From the NCBI GenBank assembly GCA_013398175.1, contig VZRZ01002556.1:1-64000 (forward strand): a stretch of DNA of 64,000 nucleotides. The letters are read 5' to 3'. Source of the DNA: Climacteris rufus. Lineage: Eukaryota > Chordata > Aves > Passeriformes > Climacteridae. Within the stretch, counting starts at the first letter, position 1. Each line of letters opens with the position of its first letter. The position numbers and the translations under genes are program-made. Shown piece by piece: positions 36,301 to 48,300 of this stretch. The notes under the pieces were generated by a model. That model was not told the DNA's origin. It saw nothing but the letters and a program-made list of their open reading frames with translations, and did no database searches.

Positions 36301-39300
36301 ATCTGGCTCTGCTCTGTGATAATTATTTCATGGACCAATCCAAAAGAGTTGAGTACTTACCACTGCAAAAGAAAAACGGAATCAGCAGGAATTCCTGCTG
36401 ATCAGTATCAATCTGTAGGAAGTAGGTTTCCTTTTTTAAATGTCGGTCCATCAAAAGCCCATGTTAATCAAGGTTTTTCAGCTGAGATATTGGAGCCGTT
36501 TCTGTACTATACTGAATGATTCAAGTGTTCATCTGGAAGATTCCTGGCAATTAACATGATTAAAGAAATTGTGAGACTGTTTCAATATTGGGATTGTGGA
36601 AACATTCTCTGGAGTGAAAGTGTTCCTGCAAAGAAAACTGCTTTGGTTTTTGTGTGCTGACAAGTCAGTGTTGAGCACTGAGGAAAGTTTCGCTTCAGTC
36701 AGTGTAGGGGATGTGTCCGTGACTTTACCCAAATTAAGTGGTTTTAGTTGTAAGCATTTGTTTTATTATGGCAACGGATGTGAGATAATTTTCCTTGGTA
36801 ATTCCTGACAAGTTTTTCAGAGAAAATGATGTAACTGTAGCTGGATGATTTAGAGATGGTTGCTCTCTAAGTGCCTCATTGAAGGATGGAGCTGGTTTTG
36901 CAGCAGATTAATGAGCAAGGTCCTGGCAACTTTACCTTTGTTAGACTTCTGCAATTTTAGAGAATTTTAATGCAAATGAACGAGGTAGCTTCAATCAGAA
37001 TTGTGCACACTTACAAAGAACCTGGAAAGACAGATAGTAAAATTGTTAGCCAGCTTTTTTTTTTTAAATAGTCCTGGAAATTATTCGCATGGTGTCTTTT
37101 AATGCAACAGAAGGATTATGGTAGTGTTTTGAGACTTGAGGCCAGGACAGACAGAGGCTTCAAGAAGATGCTCAATGTGTGTATTCTTATTTAGCTTTCT
37201 GCTTTTGCAAAGAAATAATTTACTTTATTACAGTCATGTAGGGCCAGAGAGCCTGTACAAACCTGTGGAAACAGTAATAGTTTGAAACTTAAATGAACAT
37301 ATGCAGACATACAGCCCACTAAAAAGCCACATTGGAGTTGAAAGGGATGTGCAGTGGTTTGGGGAAAATGCAGTTCTGCAGCAAATCTGAAGTACCAGAA
37401 TATGGAGTATACAAATAATTTTATGTTCATATTTCAGGACTAGTATTGTCAATTTTTTTTCCTTGGCAATGTAAGATCCCACCATCCCCATTTTTGTGTA
37501 TTTCAGTACTTCTGATATTCACTTGCCAAAACTGCAGTCTTATTCTTGGGCTTCAGAATATATTAATTGATAGAAAGTGAATATGAAAGTTAAAGTAAAT
37601 AGCTCCGAGTTAATTAATTTCTTAGCAGAGGTACAAAAAAATTGGTGGGAAATCTTTTTGTCTCAACAGCTGGTTAAAAACCCCTTTTCTCTCTTGAATT
37701 ATTTCATTATAGTGCTACTCTGTAGCCACGGATAAATATCATGTGTTGTGTTTCTGAATGATCCTGACATTCTTGTATTTTTACTTAATGCCATGAATAC
37801 CACTTCAGTGAGGTCACATCAATGAGGGAAGTAACTGGAGTTGAATATTCTTGGATTTTTGTTATTTTTCCCCAAATTTAAATTAATCTCTTTCCATTCA
37901 GACTAAATTATTTAAGGCTGCCTCATTAAGACGATTTCTTCCTTCCCTTTACACTTGTGAATCATCGTTAAATTATTGCTTCATTTAAATCGCCAACATT
38001 TGGTTGCTTTTCACTTCTCTGTATTTACATGTTTTAAATGAAATCATTATTTTCTTTCAATTTCATTTGGAGAATCAATTGCTTAAACACAATTTGAATA
38101 ACTGAGGTAAAATGGTTCAAGAAAAGAATGTTAAATAAATACCTGCCTTTTTCTTAGATGCACATGAGTGCAGGCTGCTGAGCCTGTTACCGAGACTGTG
38201 CTGACTTGAGTGTGGACACCTGCTGATGGAAACAGGCTTTTTGTTGTCCAGGCTAAATCCTCTCCCCAGGTATCGTTAAGCTCCTCTGTGCTGTTCCAGC
38301 TGCATCCCCATCAGGCGTGCTGCGTCCTGCCTCTCTGATTTCCCTGGAGCAGCCCGGGCCGCCTGGGGCCTCGCAGGTGCCGCCAGCGCCGAGCTCGGCA
38401 GTCGCGTTCGGTCTGTAAGGGCCGAGTAAAGGTCTGAATTCCACAGCTGATGATTCCTGTCAGCCTGGAAAAAGCTGAACTCTGGTGTTGTCTCAGGCCA
38501 GTTTTGATGTGCTGTCACCGCTTTTTTAAGTTGTTGCTGAAGTTCATTTTTCACCTGTTCAAGAACAGCCACATTAATTATCTTGCTTTATGCAGAGTTA
38601 TTTTGATTAGAAGACACTGGAGCACTTTTCCAGTAGTGAAAATATTCAGTAGTCTTTAATAGTAATGGCCTGTTTAACAACCGTTTTAGGTCTTAGTTCC
38701 ATGTAAACATGAATATGTGCAGACAAATGTACATTGTAATAAATTCATAACAGAATTGTGTCCTACTTTTTTAAAACAACCTCAGTATTTTAGTTTCAAG
38801 CTTCAGAAAGTATAGCTGTATTTTATGTTTTCAAATCTTACATTTCAGTGGAAAGAAAATTACCCTTTCTTATGGAGAGGCAACAGTTTAATGTCCAGGT
38901 AGAAACTTAAATATTTGAATGTACAAAGCTTGTATTTTGCCTTAAGACTATTTACTTCCCTCCAATTAAAGCCTTACCCAATTACTAGTGCAGCCAGTTG
39001 AAAAAATTGAGTTACCTCAGTAACCTGGATCTTTTCTGTAGTACACATGGAATTCAATGTGCCAGGCTTATCTTACTTTTAGCTGTAAGGGAACAGAAAG
39101 AAAATTTACTGAAATACTGTAGTAGCTCTTACCTGATTTTAGTGTGTGTTAGGTTGCATTTTGTGCTGAACTAAATTACAGTTGTAATATTAAATGTCAG
39201 AAAACATTTTCATGAAAAAGTTGATACGTAATAATTTGCAACTACGGGGGCCATGGGTAACTACATGATTCAGAAATTGGAGTGGGCAGCTGTAACTTTA

Positions 39301-42300
39301 AAGCTAATAAAAGGTATTAAATGTAGTTAACTGTATTTTAAAGGCTCTGTTAAAATGTCATATAGTTTCCTGACTCCAAGTTAGCTTTATCAAAACCAGT
39401 TTGGGAAGCACACATTATTGGGTACAGGCATGACAGCCACATCAGTGATGCTCAAATGTGCCTGTTAGATAGACAGTCAAAATTGTGTGTGAATCGGGGA
39501 TGGCACGTTGGAGGCAACACTGACATTTTCATTTGGTATTCTTAGAGGAATCTGGTTTGTATGTATTTATTTTGCATATTATTTATTCCTTGGTTTATTG
39601 TTACATTTCATGAATAATTCTCGTATTCTGCTCTAAGGTGGGGCTTCTCCAAAATGTTTCTAAAGCATTCCAGTCCAATGTTTGGATGGTAGAATAAAAT
39701 GTTAAAATTCTGTGGTAGTCACTTGTATTGGGGTAGAAGGAAGCTGATGTTGAAGTGGAAAAGAAATTAGGTCTTTTTGTTTGTGGTATTTTTAACTTTG
39801 AAAGCAAAGCTTGTTCGTCATAGCTATTGAAAATATCAATATAGGTTGTCCCTGATACCATATTGTTTCAGCTAGTATAGAATTTACATTTAAAGGAAAC
39901 CACTGCAGAGTTAAATTTTTTTTTCTTCACGGATTTATATAAATTAATTGCTCTTAAAATAGACTTTACGTATTTTTAATATAATTCAGTAAAAACGTTT
40001 ATGAAATGTTTCAGATAAGCTATGAAATCTGGTAGGTACTAGTAGATAATCATGGCTAGTGTTCAGATGGGGGTGTCACTTCTGAAGGCAAATGGAGTGA
40101 GATGTTTTCCTTTGTCTCTGTAGTTATCAGAGACTGTTACAGACGATTGCTGTACTCGAGGCTCAACGTACTCAAGCAGTTCAAGACCTTGAAAGTTTAG
40201 GCAGACACCAGAGAGAAGCACTGAAAGATCCTATTGGATTTGTGGAAAGACTCCAGAAGAAGGTATTTCTATGGACTTTTCCTAAGTCTTATTCGGAATT
40301 TTTTTTGTAATAACTAGTAATTAATTGTCTGTAGAAATTGGAGAATAGGTATATATACTCGCATAAAAATTATGAGTTTAAAGTCCTTTAACTGCTGAGC
40401 AAAAAAAGCCCTTTGCTTTCTTATTAGATCTGTAAGACATAGATCTTTAATGATTTTATTAGACATGCTTTCTTCCCTTTATTTGTTGGTATGTAGAAAT
40501 GTAATTTTTAAGTTTTTAATTGTAGTGTAGGTATTTTAAGACAACGTGAAATCTACAGGTGACTGGAAGTATCAGATCAAAAACTTCTGTCTTTCTCATT
40601 TGAGAAATGAAATGTTATGCTTTGAGTGAATTTGGTAGGATATGTTTAAAGAGCAGGAAATGTAGTCCGTATCCAAAACCCAAAGTGAACACTAGAAAAC
40701 ATGCCTGAGTTTACAGATAACAGAATATTGTCTGATAGAGGACAATCCATTTCTATAAGGAAACATTTTCTTTTCAAGCTTTAAAAAAGCCCTGTAGTAA
40801 CAAGATCACTGAAAAAATGTTTTCAGCTTGAATCCTTTATCCCTGCAGCAACTATCACTGACAAACACTGTAACCTTCTAGTTTGATAGCAACATGCTGT
40901 ATTTCAGTGAAGAATGAAATATGGTTCTCTTTTCTGAGGTTTGTAGAGACCTAGGTCTGGTGTAACCCCTTGGTTTCAGTCGTTGTCTTTCTGTTAAATT
41001 TTGAGGTGAGTTAGTAGCATGCGTGATGTAATAGTGTTGCATTTGATAATCATTTTATGGGGAAATACTAATGGCAGTTGAAAGTATCTCTGGTGTATTT
41101 TTGTCCAAAAAGGGCCAAAGGAATGATAGCCTTACAGTTGACCTTTAAATAAAGAGGTGAGCTTTGCAATAGTTTTGTTCTAGGCAGAAAACAACAAAAT
41201 CAGTGCAAAACAGATGTAGATTTGTCTGATGGGAGGAGTTTACATTTATCAGATGATGAAAATCTGAATCTTCTGTGTTCCTAGGTTAAGAAAGGTACAG
41301 ATCTGGAGCAAATGGTGTTTAATGAAAGGCAGATAGTCAGAAGCAGGTTACTGAAGTTGGAAATGCCTGATTTCAGCTGTGACATACACACTTCCAAGTG
41401 TTCTGCTCAATAAGCCATCATTGACCGTGCCGCTGCATATTTTATATGCACTGTTGTGTATTATTCTTGAAAGATTTCACCTTCTCTCTAAAAAGACTCT
41501 GTGCTGCATGGCACTTTAAAATTTCTGGTTTTCCATTCTGCTGTTAGCTAAAAAGCAGTATCAGGTTTTTATAGCATTTCAGCATTTGTAGGTTTTTGTT
41601 TGGATATAAACTGATTGCATTAAATACTGCTTTTTACTTTTCATTCTTGTTTTTTCAGGTTGATATGGGTCTTCCATTTCCTCAGAGAGTTGTTCAGCTC
41701 CCTGAGATTGCCTGGGACCAATACACCACTAGCCTTGGAAACTTTGAGAGAGAATTCAAAAACCGAAAACGCAACAGTAGGAGAGTGAAGCTGATTTTTG
41801 ACAAAGGTAAAGTAAAGTGTGCATATGTTACAAGAAAGAAATATCCAGTGTGGGAGTTTACTAATTCTTGCCTTGTGTTGCGTACAGTAGGTATACCTGC
41901 AAGACCAAAAAGTCCTTTGGATCCCAAGAAGGATGGAGAGTCTATTTCGTACTCTGTCTTGCCTTTAAGTGATGGTCCAGAAGGTTCTACAAATAGTCGT
42001 CCACAGGTAGTTGTTCAGAAGGAAAGAAAAAAATTTACGAACGAGTAATTTTGAAATTTTTTTCTTACTTTCAGTATGAATATGTGGGTATCTTAACTGT
42101 TTCTTCAAGTGTTCATGTTGGTGATGGCACACTGTTGGTGTACTTAAATCCTAGAACTTACCTTTTATTTTGAAGTGTCATGCATTGGTTTGGTTTGACT
42201 TAGGTCAGAATGGGGTTCAAATCAATTATCCCAGGTATATTTTTTCTAAACACATATTCCATTGTGTGTCCTGTATTTGTCCTGTATTTGAGCAGATGAT

Positions 42301-45300
42301 AAGAGGGCGACTTTGCGACGAGACCAAACCTGAAACTTTTAACCAGCTGTGGACTGTAGAGGAACAGGTAATGGGGAGCTCTTTAATTTCATAGCTGTAG
42401 TAACATACATGAGCAAATTGTGTGAAAACTTGAGAGATCACAGTCACATGTGTGTAGATACTGGACAGCTCATACCTGTACAAGGAACAATGTATTTATT
42501 CCTTTTCACTGTTGATTTAGAAAAAACTCGAGCAGTTGCTTTTGAAGTACCCGCCAGAGGAAGTGGAGTCCCGACGGTGGCAGAAGATAGCAGATGAACT
42601 GGGAAATAGAACAGCAAAGCAGGTAACATGTAAAACACTTTGAGAAGAAATTCCTTTTCTTAGCTTTTTTTTTGTAATGTCAGTAAAGAAAATTCAGTGT
42701 ATTTTCAGTAATCACTTTGTCTTGGAAATGTAACAGCAGGACCTGCATTTCACCAATAACAGTGTGACTTACACTTGATCTCAAATACAGAATTTTAAAT
42801 GTGCCCCAAAGCCCATGACAAAGCTGCCAGACCTAACTGTGCATTAGATTTTGACAGCATGCATTTAATTCTGTACAGCAAGTGTAGTGACACCACCTGT
42901 GCTCAGACTGAGTTACACTGGAGTGCTGCATTTCCTGCATCTCAGTACTGTAGAATGGGCAAGTATGTGAATATCACAGGCAGAAGAATTAGTTTTGTAC
43001 TGGGGCTGAGATCCACAAAAGGACACAGATGCAGAGACACCAAGTGTTTCCGCATCTGACTTGTTGGAATTTTTCCCTTAAAATGACAGAATGTCTCTAT
43101 TTTGACCAGAAGTAACAATTGCTGATGTTCTGTGTTTACAGTATTTTAATTTCTTCTGTATCAATTATGTACTTTTACATAAGAGTATAATTAAGTACTT
43201 CAATATACAAGATTACCTCATCTCTGTTCATACCTATACATACACATATATTTCTTCATACTTGAAGAAATAAAGACATGCTTACTTATTTCACAAATGG
43301 AGACCTACTTTCTGTGTGCTAATTCTACATAATGTATCTGGCATTTTTAAGAAAGAGTGAATTCAGCTGCAGCAGGAAACAAACTACTAAAGTTCTTTCT
43401 ATCACAATTTATGCTAGATTTTCTGGTGTGTTTTAAGAATGGTAGTTTTTTTCTCTGAAAGCTGTCAAAGCGTGTGGTAATAGTGCAGATGCATTGCAGA
43501 ATAGTTAGCAGTTACAATAGTTGTCAGTAGTTGTAGAACTCAGAGGATTTCTTTGCTAATACTCTGAACCAATGTAGCAATCCTGGCAAAACTTTGGAGT
43601 AAAGATCAGTTACTTTTCGTTTGACATTGAATTGTGGCATCTTGTTTTTTTCTAGGTTGCCAGTAGAGTGCAAAAATATTTTATTAAACTGACTAAAGCT
43701 GGTATTCCAGTTCCAGGAAGAACTCCAAACTTATATTTATATTCCAAAAAGGTAAGAAAATTCTATAAATTCTGTATTTCTGTTTGCATTTATGTGCAAG
43801 TTGAGTTGAAATAATTAAAACTTTTAATAGATGAATAAAATTACTTAATAAAGTAATATTTTTCTTTTGCCACTGGCACTGTGGAGTGAGTTGGATGTTA
43901 ATTCTAGTTTCACATTGACAGCTCTTGGGGACACCAAGTGTTCAGTTTGCAGGGTGAACTGGCAAGGTTGAATGATGAGCTTGGGGTACTTCTTCCTCAT
44001 TTGTAAGTTTACTGTAATTGATCAAGAAATGATAATGGAAATCCTGTTGGAAGAAGATAAGCCCTATAATTAATACTGTACCATAATCTTCTAATTAACA
44101 AAACCATAGAAATCATGTATAACTAAGCATGCTGAATTAGCAGAGGCATAGGCTTAAGACTGAAATGTCATGTTTTATTTTGATTTGCAACATGATGATT
44201 AAAATAGCATGGTCTTATAAATGCCCATTAGAATCAGTTTTTTTCCTGATCTTGAAATGGATAAGAAAAAAGTATGGTCCTGAAAAATCTTAATTTGCAA
44301 AAGAAAAGACTGAGTTTCTGTGCAGAGCAGTCACATATTTTAATACAAATAATGTGGTACTGTTGGGTACTAACAAGGACTGTAGACAGCAGAAGAGAGC
44401 AGTCTCAGGTTTTGTGGGCATTTTATTTTGTTGGGTTTAGGGTTTTTTTTGTTTCCACAGTATTTACAAAAGTTCTTCAAAACCTCTTACAGTGGCATTT
44501 TGTGGAGTAACATTACTGTTTTGAACCCAGGTGTCCATGATGTTTTCTGATAAAGAATAGAATAAGCTTTCCATTGATTCTGCAGAAAGGCAAACTTGCA
44601 GATTTAGTCCCTTAAAAGGTTGGAAACACAAGTTACTGCCCATGGGTTGATACAAAGATCTACCACAGTTCATTTCTAATGATTTAAAATGTTATACATC
44701 TTTAGTTACCTCCTAGTATTCTCTGAAGTTACTGCAAAGAATAAGTGTTTGTATTGGAGGTTTTTCAATTTGCCATCCATCATGGTAATACCATTTTACA
44801 TTCACCAGGATTTTAATCTACTATTGTGCTCTGTAAACAGGGCGGGGAGGGTACAGACATGATACTGTCTGCCACCTTGTCTATTGGAGAAGTGTTTTCT
44901 GGCAGAAGAAGCAGCATTGATACCTTAAATGCTGTGCAGATTCATCTGTCAGAATTCCAAATTACTTATACTGTTGGGGCTAATTTCTGTAGTATAATAA
45001 TACAGTAGGGCTGATTTCAAGAGGTGTTGAAAATTTGGTTGTGAAAATTGTAATTGTTTGAGTTCTTTATGTCATTGTATGACTTTAAATTACCTTGGTC
45101 ACATCTCTTCTTCTTTCATCTTAGTTCTATTTGAAAAGACTGTCATTGCAGAATTTGTGCAATGCTGCCAGGCAGCAGATCACTTTATTTGATAAATAGT
45201 GGGAATACTTAGTGGATGTGGGACATTTTAACTGTATTTTTCACTAGTTTGGACAGTGATCCATGAAGCTCTTTAACCCCTCTGCAGACAAACACAGTAT

Positions 45301-48300
45301 AATCAAGAGTGAAAAATATTTTCTCTAAAATTCTTAACATGTTCACACTACAACAGTAATGGTCCCATCACACAGATTTTTCTTAGGCTTTTATCTAGAA
45401 TGTATCTAATACTCCCATCAGTTTTCACACTGTGATTCACATCCTTGTTGCCAGGTCATAAGAGTAAGGTCACTGTGCCCTGGTTTGTATTAAGCAGCAT
45501 CTCTGCTTTTTATTTGTATGCTGTGTAAGAAATACAGCAGATGAAAAAATCAAACAGTGTATGTGGAGGAGCTGAGCTCTCAGTCTGCTAATAGAGCTGT
45601 CTACTTAGAGCACAGATTGACAGCACCATACCGGGTTAGTTATTCTCAGGTCACCAGTGGAGATAACACAATGTGGCAGAAAGGAAATGCAAGGGTTACT
45701 GGATGCCTGGGTCGTGCTTGTGTTATGCTTGTCCTCATTTTGATACTGAGTGTACACATACACTGTAACTGCAGTGTATCTGCTTTATTGCCAGTAATAG
45801 AAGTATGAAATTGGGATGCTGATACTTAAAGCACATACCCATGAGAAAATAAGAAACATAGATCTATTTAATGTAAAGAATTGTGTCAAAAGGGATGCTT
45901 CACAAGAAAATACTTGCATTTCTCCATGGGGATTACCCAAGATGCTTTTTTAAAATGGAGAGGTGAGAAGCCTGTTCAGTTCTTGAACATCTTGAAGCTA
46001 CTTTCTATATCTACTCATATGACATGCATCTCTTGTAACACATGATGCGGGAAATTAAGCAGGATGTATCAGTTTATTTTCCTGTATAACCATTATCTAC
46101 TGCTGGTGAAAATAAAACTGGATCAGAGATTTAGGACTTTCGCATTTAGTTCTTCAATTATGGCTTATCATTTTCAATTTAATGCTTATATGATATCATT
46201 AGTGCACCTGATTTTAAGCTTAATCCAGAAGATACATTTCCCCCAGGAAAAATGATTTTAACTGTCTGCTTTTAAGTAGTATTTTAGTTCATTCTTCACC
46301 AGAAGAAGAGGATTCAAATCCTCCGTTCAATACCTAGGTCACAGCGCTGTTATGCATAGAAGTGCTACTGTATAAGCATAGACACAGTTTTCCTTTCCTG
46401 ATTCCAGATCTAGTATTGAATGCAGATCTGTTTTCTGTTAACAGATGATGTAAATCACTGTGTCAGCTCAACCTGGAATCCCATCTAACCTTATATATGG
46501 AAATCTTTTAGACAGGTTTGAAATCTTAAGAGAAGTCATAAAAGCAGCATAACACAGGTAGTTGGTAATCATAAGGTAGAAAGTGGGAAAATTTAACACA
46601 ATGGATATAGTCCATTAGACTTAGAAGAGAATTATTCTTTTTTGCACTGTAGTAGTTCTGCAGATCAGAGGTACCACCTTTCAGTTGTTACTACAGACTT
46701 TATCTCTTCCCTTAAGACTGAACAGAGTTAATCTCAACTCCTCGTGATACTTCTGTCTGCATGGATGCATTCCATCTAAGGAACCTTTGTCACCTTTGCC
46801 TTTACTTTTTAAACTGTGCACAACTGTAAAATAATGCTAGATGCCTCTTCAGAGATCGAATCCCTCTTTAGAGATAAATGGTTGTACTGTAGTGTTCCAT
46901 GTTTGTAACTGATACAGGAATCTTTTGGGATAAAAGCTCCTGCTAAAAAAGGAGTAAGTGCTAAGTATTGCAAGTATTCCTTTTGCTTTAGCTGTATGAC
47001 AGCAGCTAGGCACAGTGTAAGACAATCTTCTCTTTTATGGTTGTTAAAAAAACCCACTTTTCATACTTCATTTTTTTGATTCACATTGTTGGTTTTCTTT
47101 TTTTAAATTGAAGAATGTAAGACTTCACATTAAAAATGTCCAAATTTTTGGTCTGGAAAGTAGCTAAGTAAGAGGTTGAGTCAGTTTTCATTCACCCAAA
47201 TTCTTCTTTTTGATATTTAATATTCTCTCATTGGAGAATAAGTAAAAGGGGTTGAGTGCCTTAAAGTAATCTCTTTTAAAACTGGCATGCATTCTGCACC
47301 TTCAGACAGCATTAAAGTTGAAAGTTTTTAGATATGCACTAAGGGAGTAATTTATTTCATCTAATGTTTTTTAGGTTCCTTTTCCATGCAGTGGCAATGA
47401 AAAAGAACCTTCAGAGAGCAGTTCTTTCTAACTCCTAGGATCCTCTTTTTGGTGCAATGAATTGACTTGTCTTTCCTGCACCAGGACAATTGGCCTAGAC
47501 TTGGACTTTTTTTCTAAGGCACAAATACAGGAAGTTGGTGATAAGTGTCAAGCATGGACTGGTCTTTTTGCTCCTGGGCCCGTGCAAAATTACGTCCTTG
47601 CTTAGTCTCACACTTACACCATTGGAAGGTTTTTAATAGTTTTGTTTTCTGGTCCTCAGTCTTCAAAATTGTAACAGCCTTATTTTCTGTTTTACTGTTG
47701 CTGTCAGTCTGATCTGTTTAGGTGGCAGGGGTTTTATGATAAGGGCTCTTTCTTGCTGCATTTTTACCGAAGTATTGCACTGTTCATTTGATTTCACATG
47801 TTGTGGGAGAGAATAACTCCAGCTGTGTGAGGTTCTGATACAAAGATATAAGTAAAAGGAATTGAAATATGATAGATTGTTTAGTGCAAAAGAACAAATT
47901 GTGGGCAAGGTTTTATCAATGAGGATTATTTAAATGATAGTCAAGGAGTGTTCTTAAAAATATATTATTTTTTCACTGTAGTCATCAAGTAGACGGCAGC
48001 ATCCTTTAAATAAACATCTTTTCAAACCTTCAACTTTCATGACATCTCATGAACCTCCAGTGTATATGGATGAAGATGATGACAGATGCAGTTTTCACAG
48101 CCATATGGATACTGCAGCAGAGGAGGAAGTATCGGTATGTCATGTCAGTCAGTCAGTGAATGTCTTGCTTGCTGTCATTTTGACCTTGTTTAGTGAATAA
48201 GATGAAGATTAGGCATCTTTGCCATTAAAAAAAATGAAGTAAGTATTAAATTGTAACAAGATTTGTGAGCCATTTTGAATTATAAATACACATTAATGTA

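Larger units (their letters stand above)
27348..40123 (+). other. ZZZ3: ZZZ3 intron, 12.8 kb
   Basis: This is the largest intron inside the coding region. It is AT-rich, with simple repeats (G9 at 28623-28631, (TTTTG)n at about 30555-30578), a CTCF-like motif (35177-35189), a 22-bp palindrome (36381-36402) and one conspicuous CpG-rich patch at about 38280-38440. No coding exon was recognised on either strand. Confidence 0.8.

Noticed and set aside
38276..38572. 98-codon antisense frame starting MAVLEQVKNELQQQLKK
   Set aside because: The first residues look like a coiled coil, but the second half is simply the translation of the CpG-rich patch. There is no stop-flanked terminal signal, no homologue that I know, and a splice donor-like GT (cag|gtgaaa) interrupts the start.
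42007..42048. Continuation of the ZZZ3 frame past exon 4 for 13 codons
   Set aside because: It lies beyond a good donor (CACAG|GTAGTT), and the family sequence continues in the exon at 42296. At most an intron-retention product.
46300..46330. tRNA-like T-arm sequence (gaggattcaaatcctcc)
   Set aside because: It resembles a B box with a short stem, but the loop length is wrong and no D-arm, anticodon arm or acceptor stem could be found. Possibly a SINE relic or chance.
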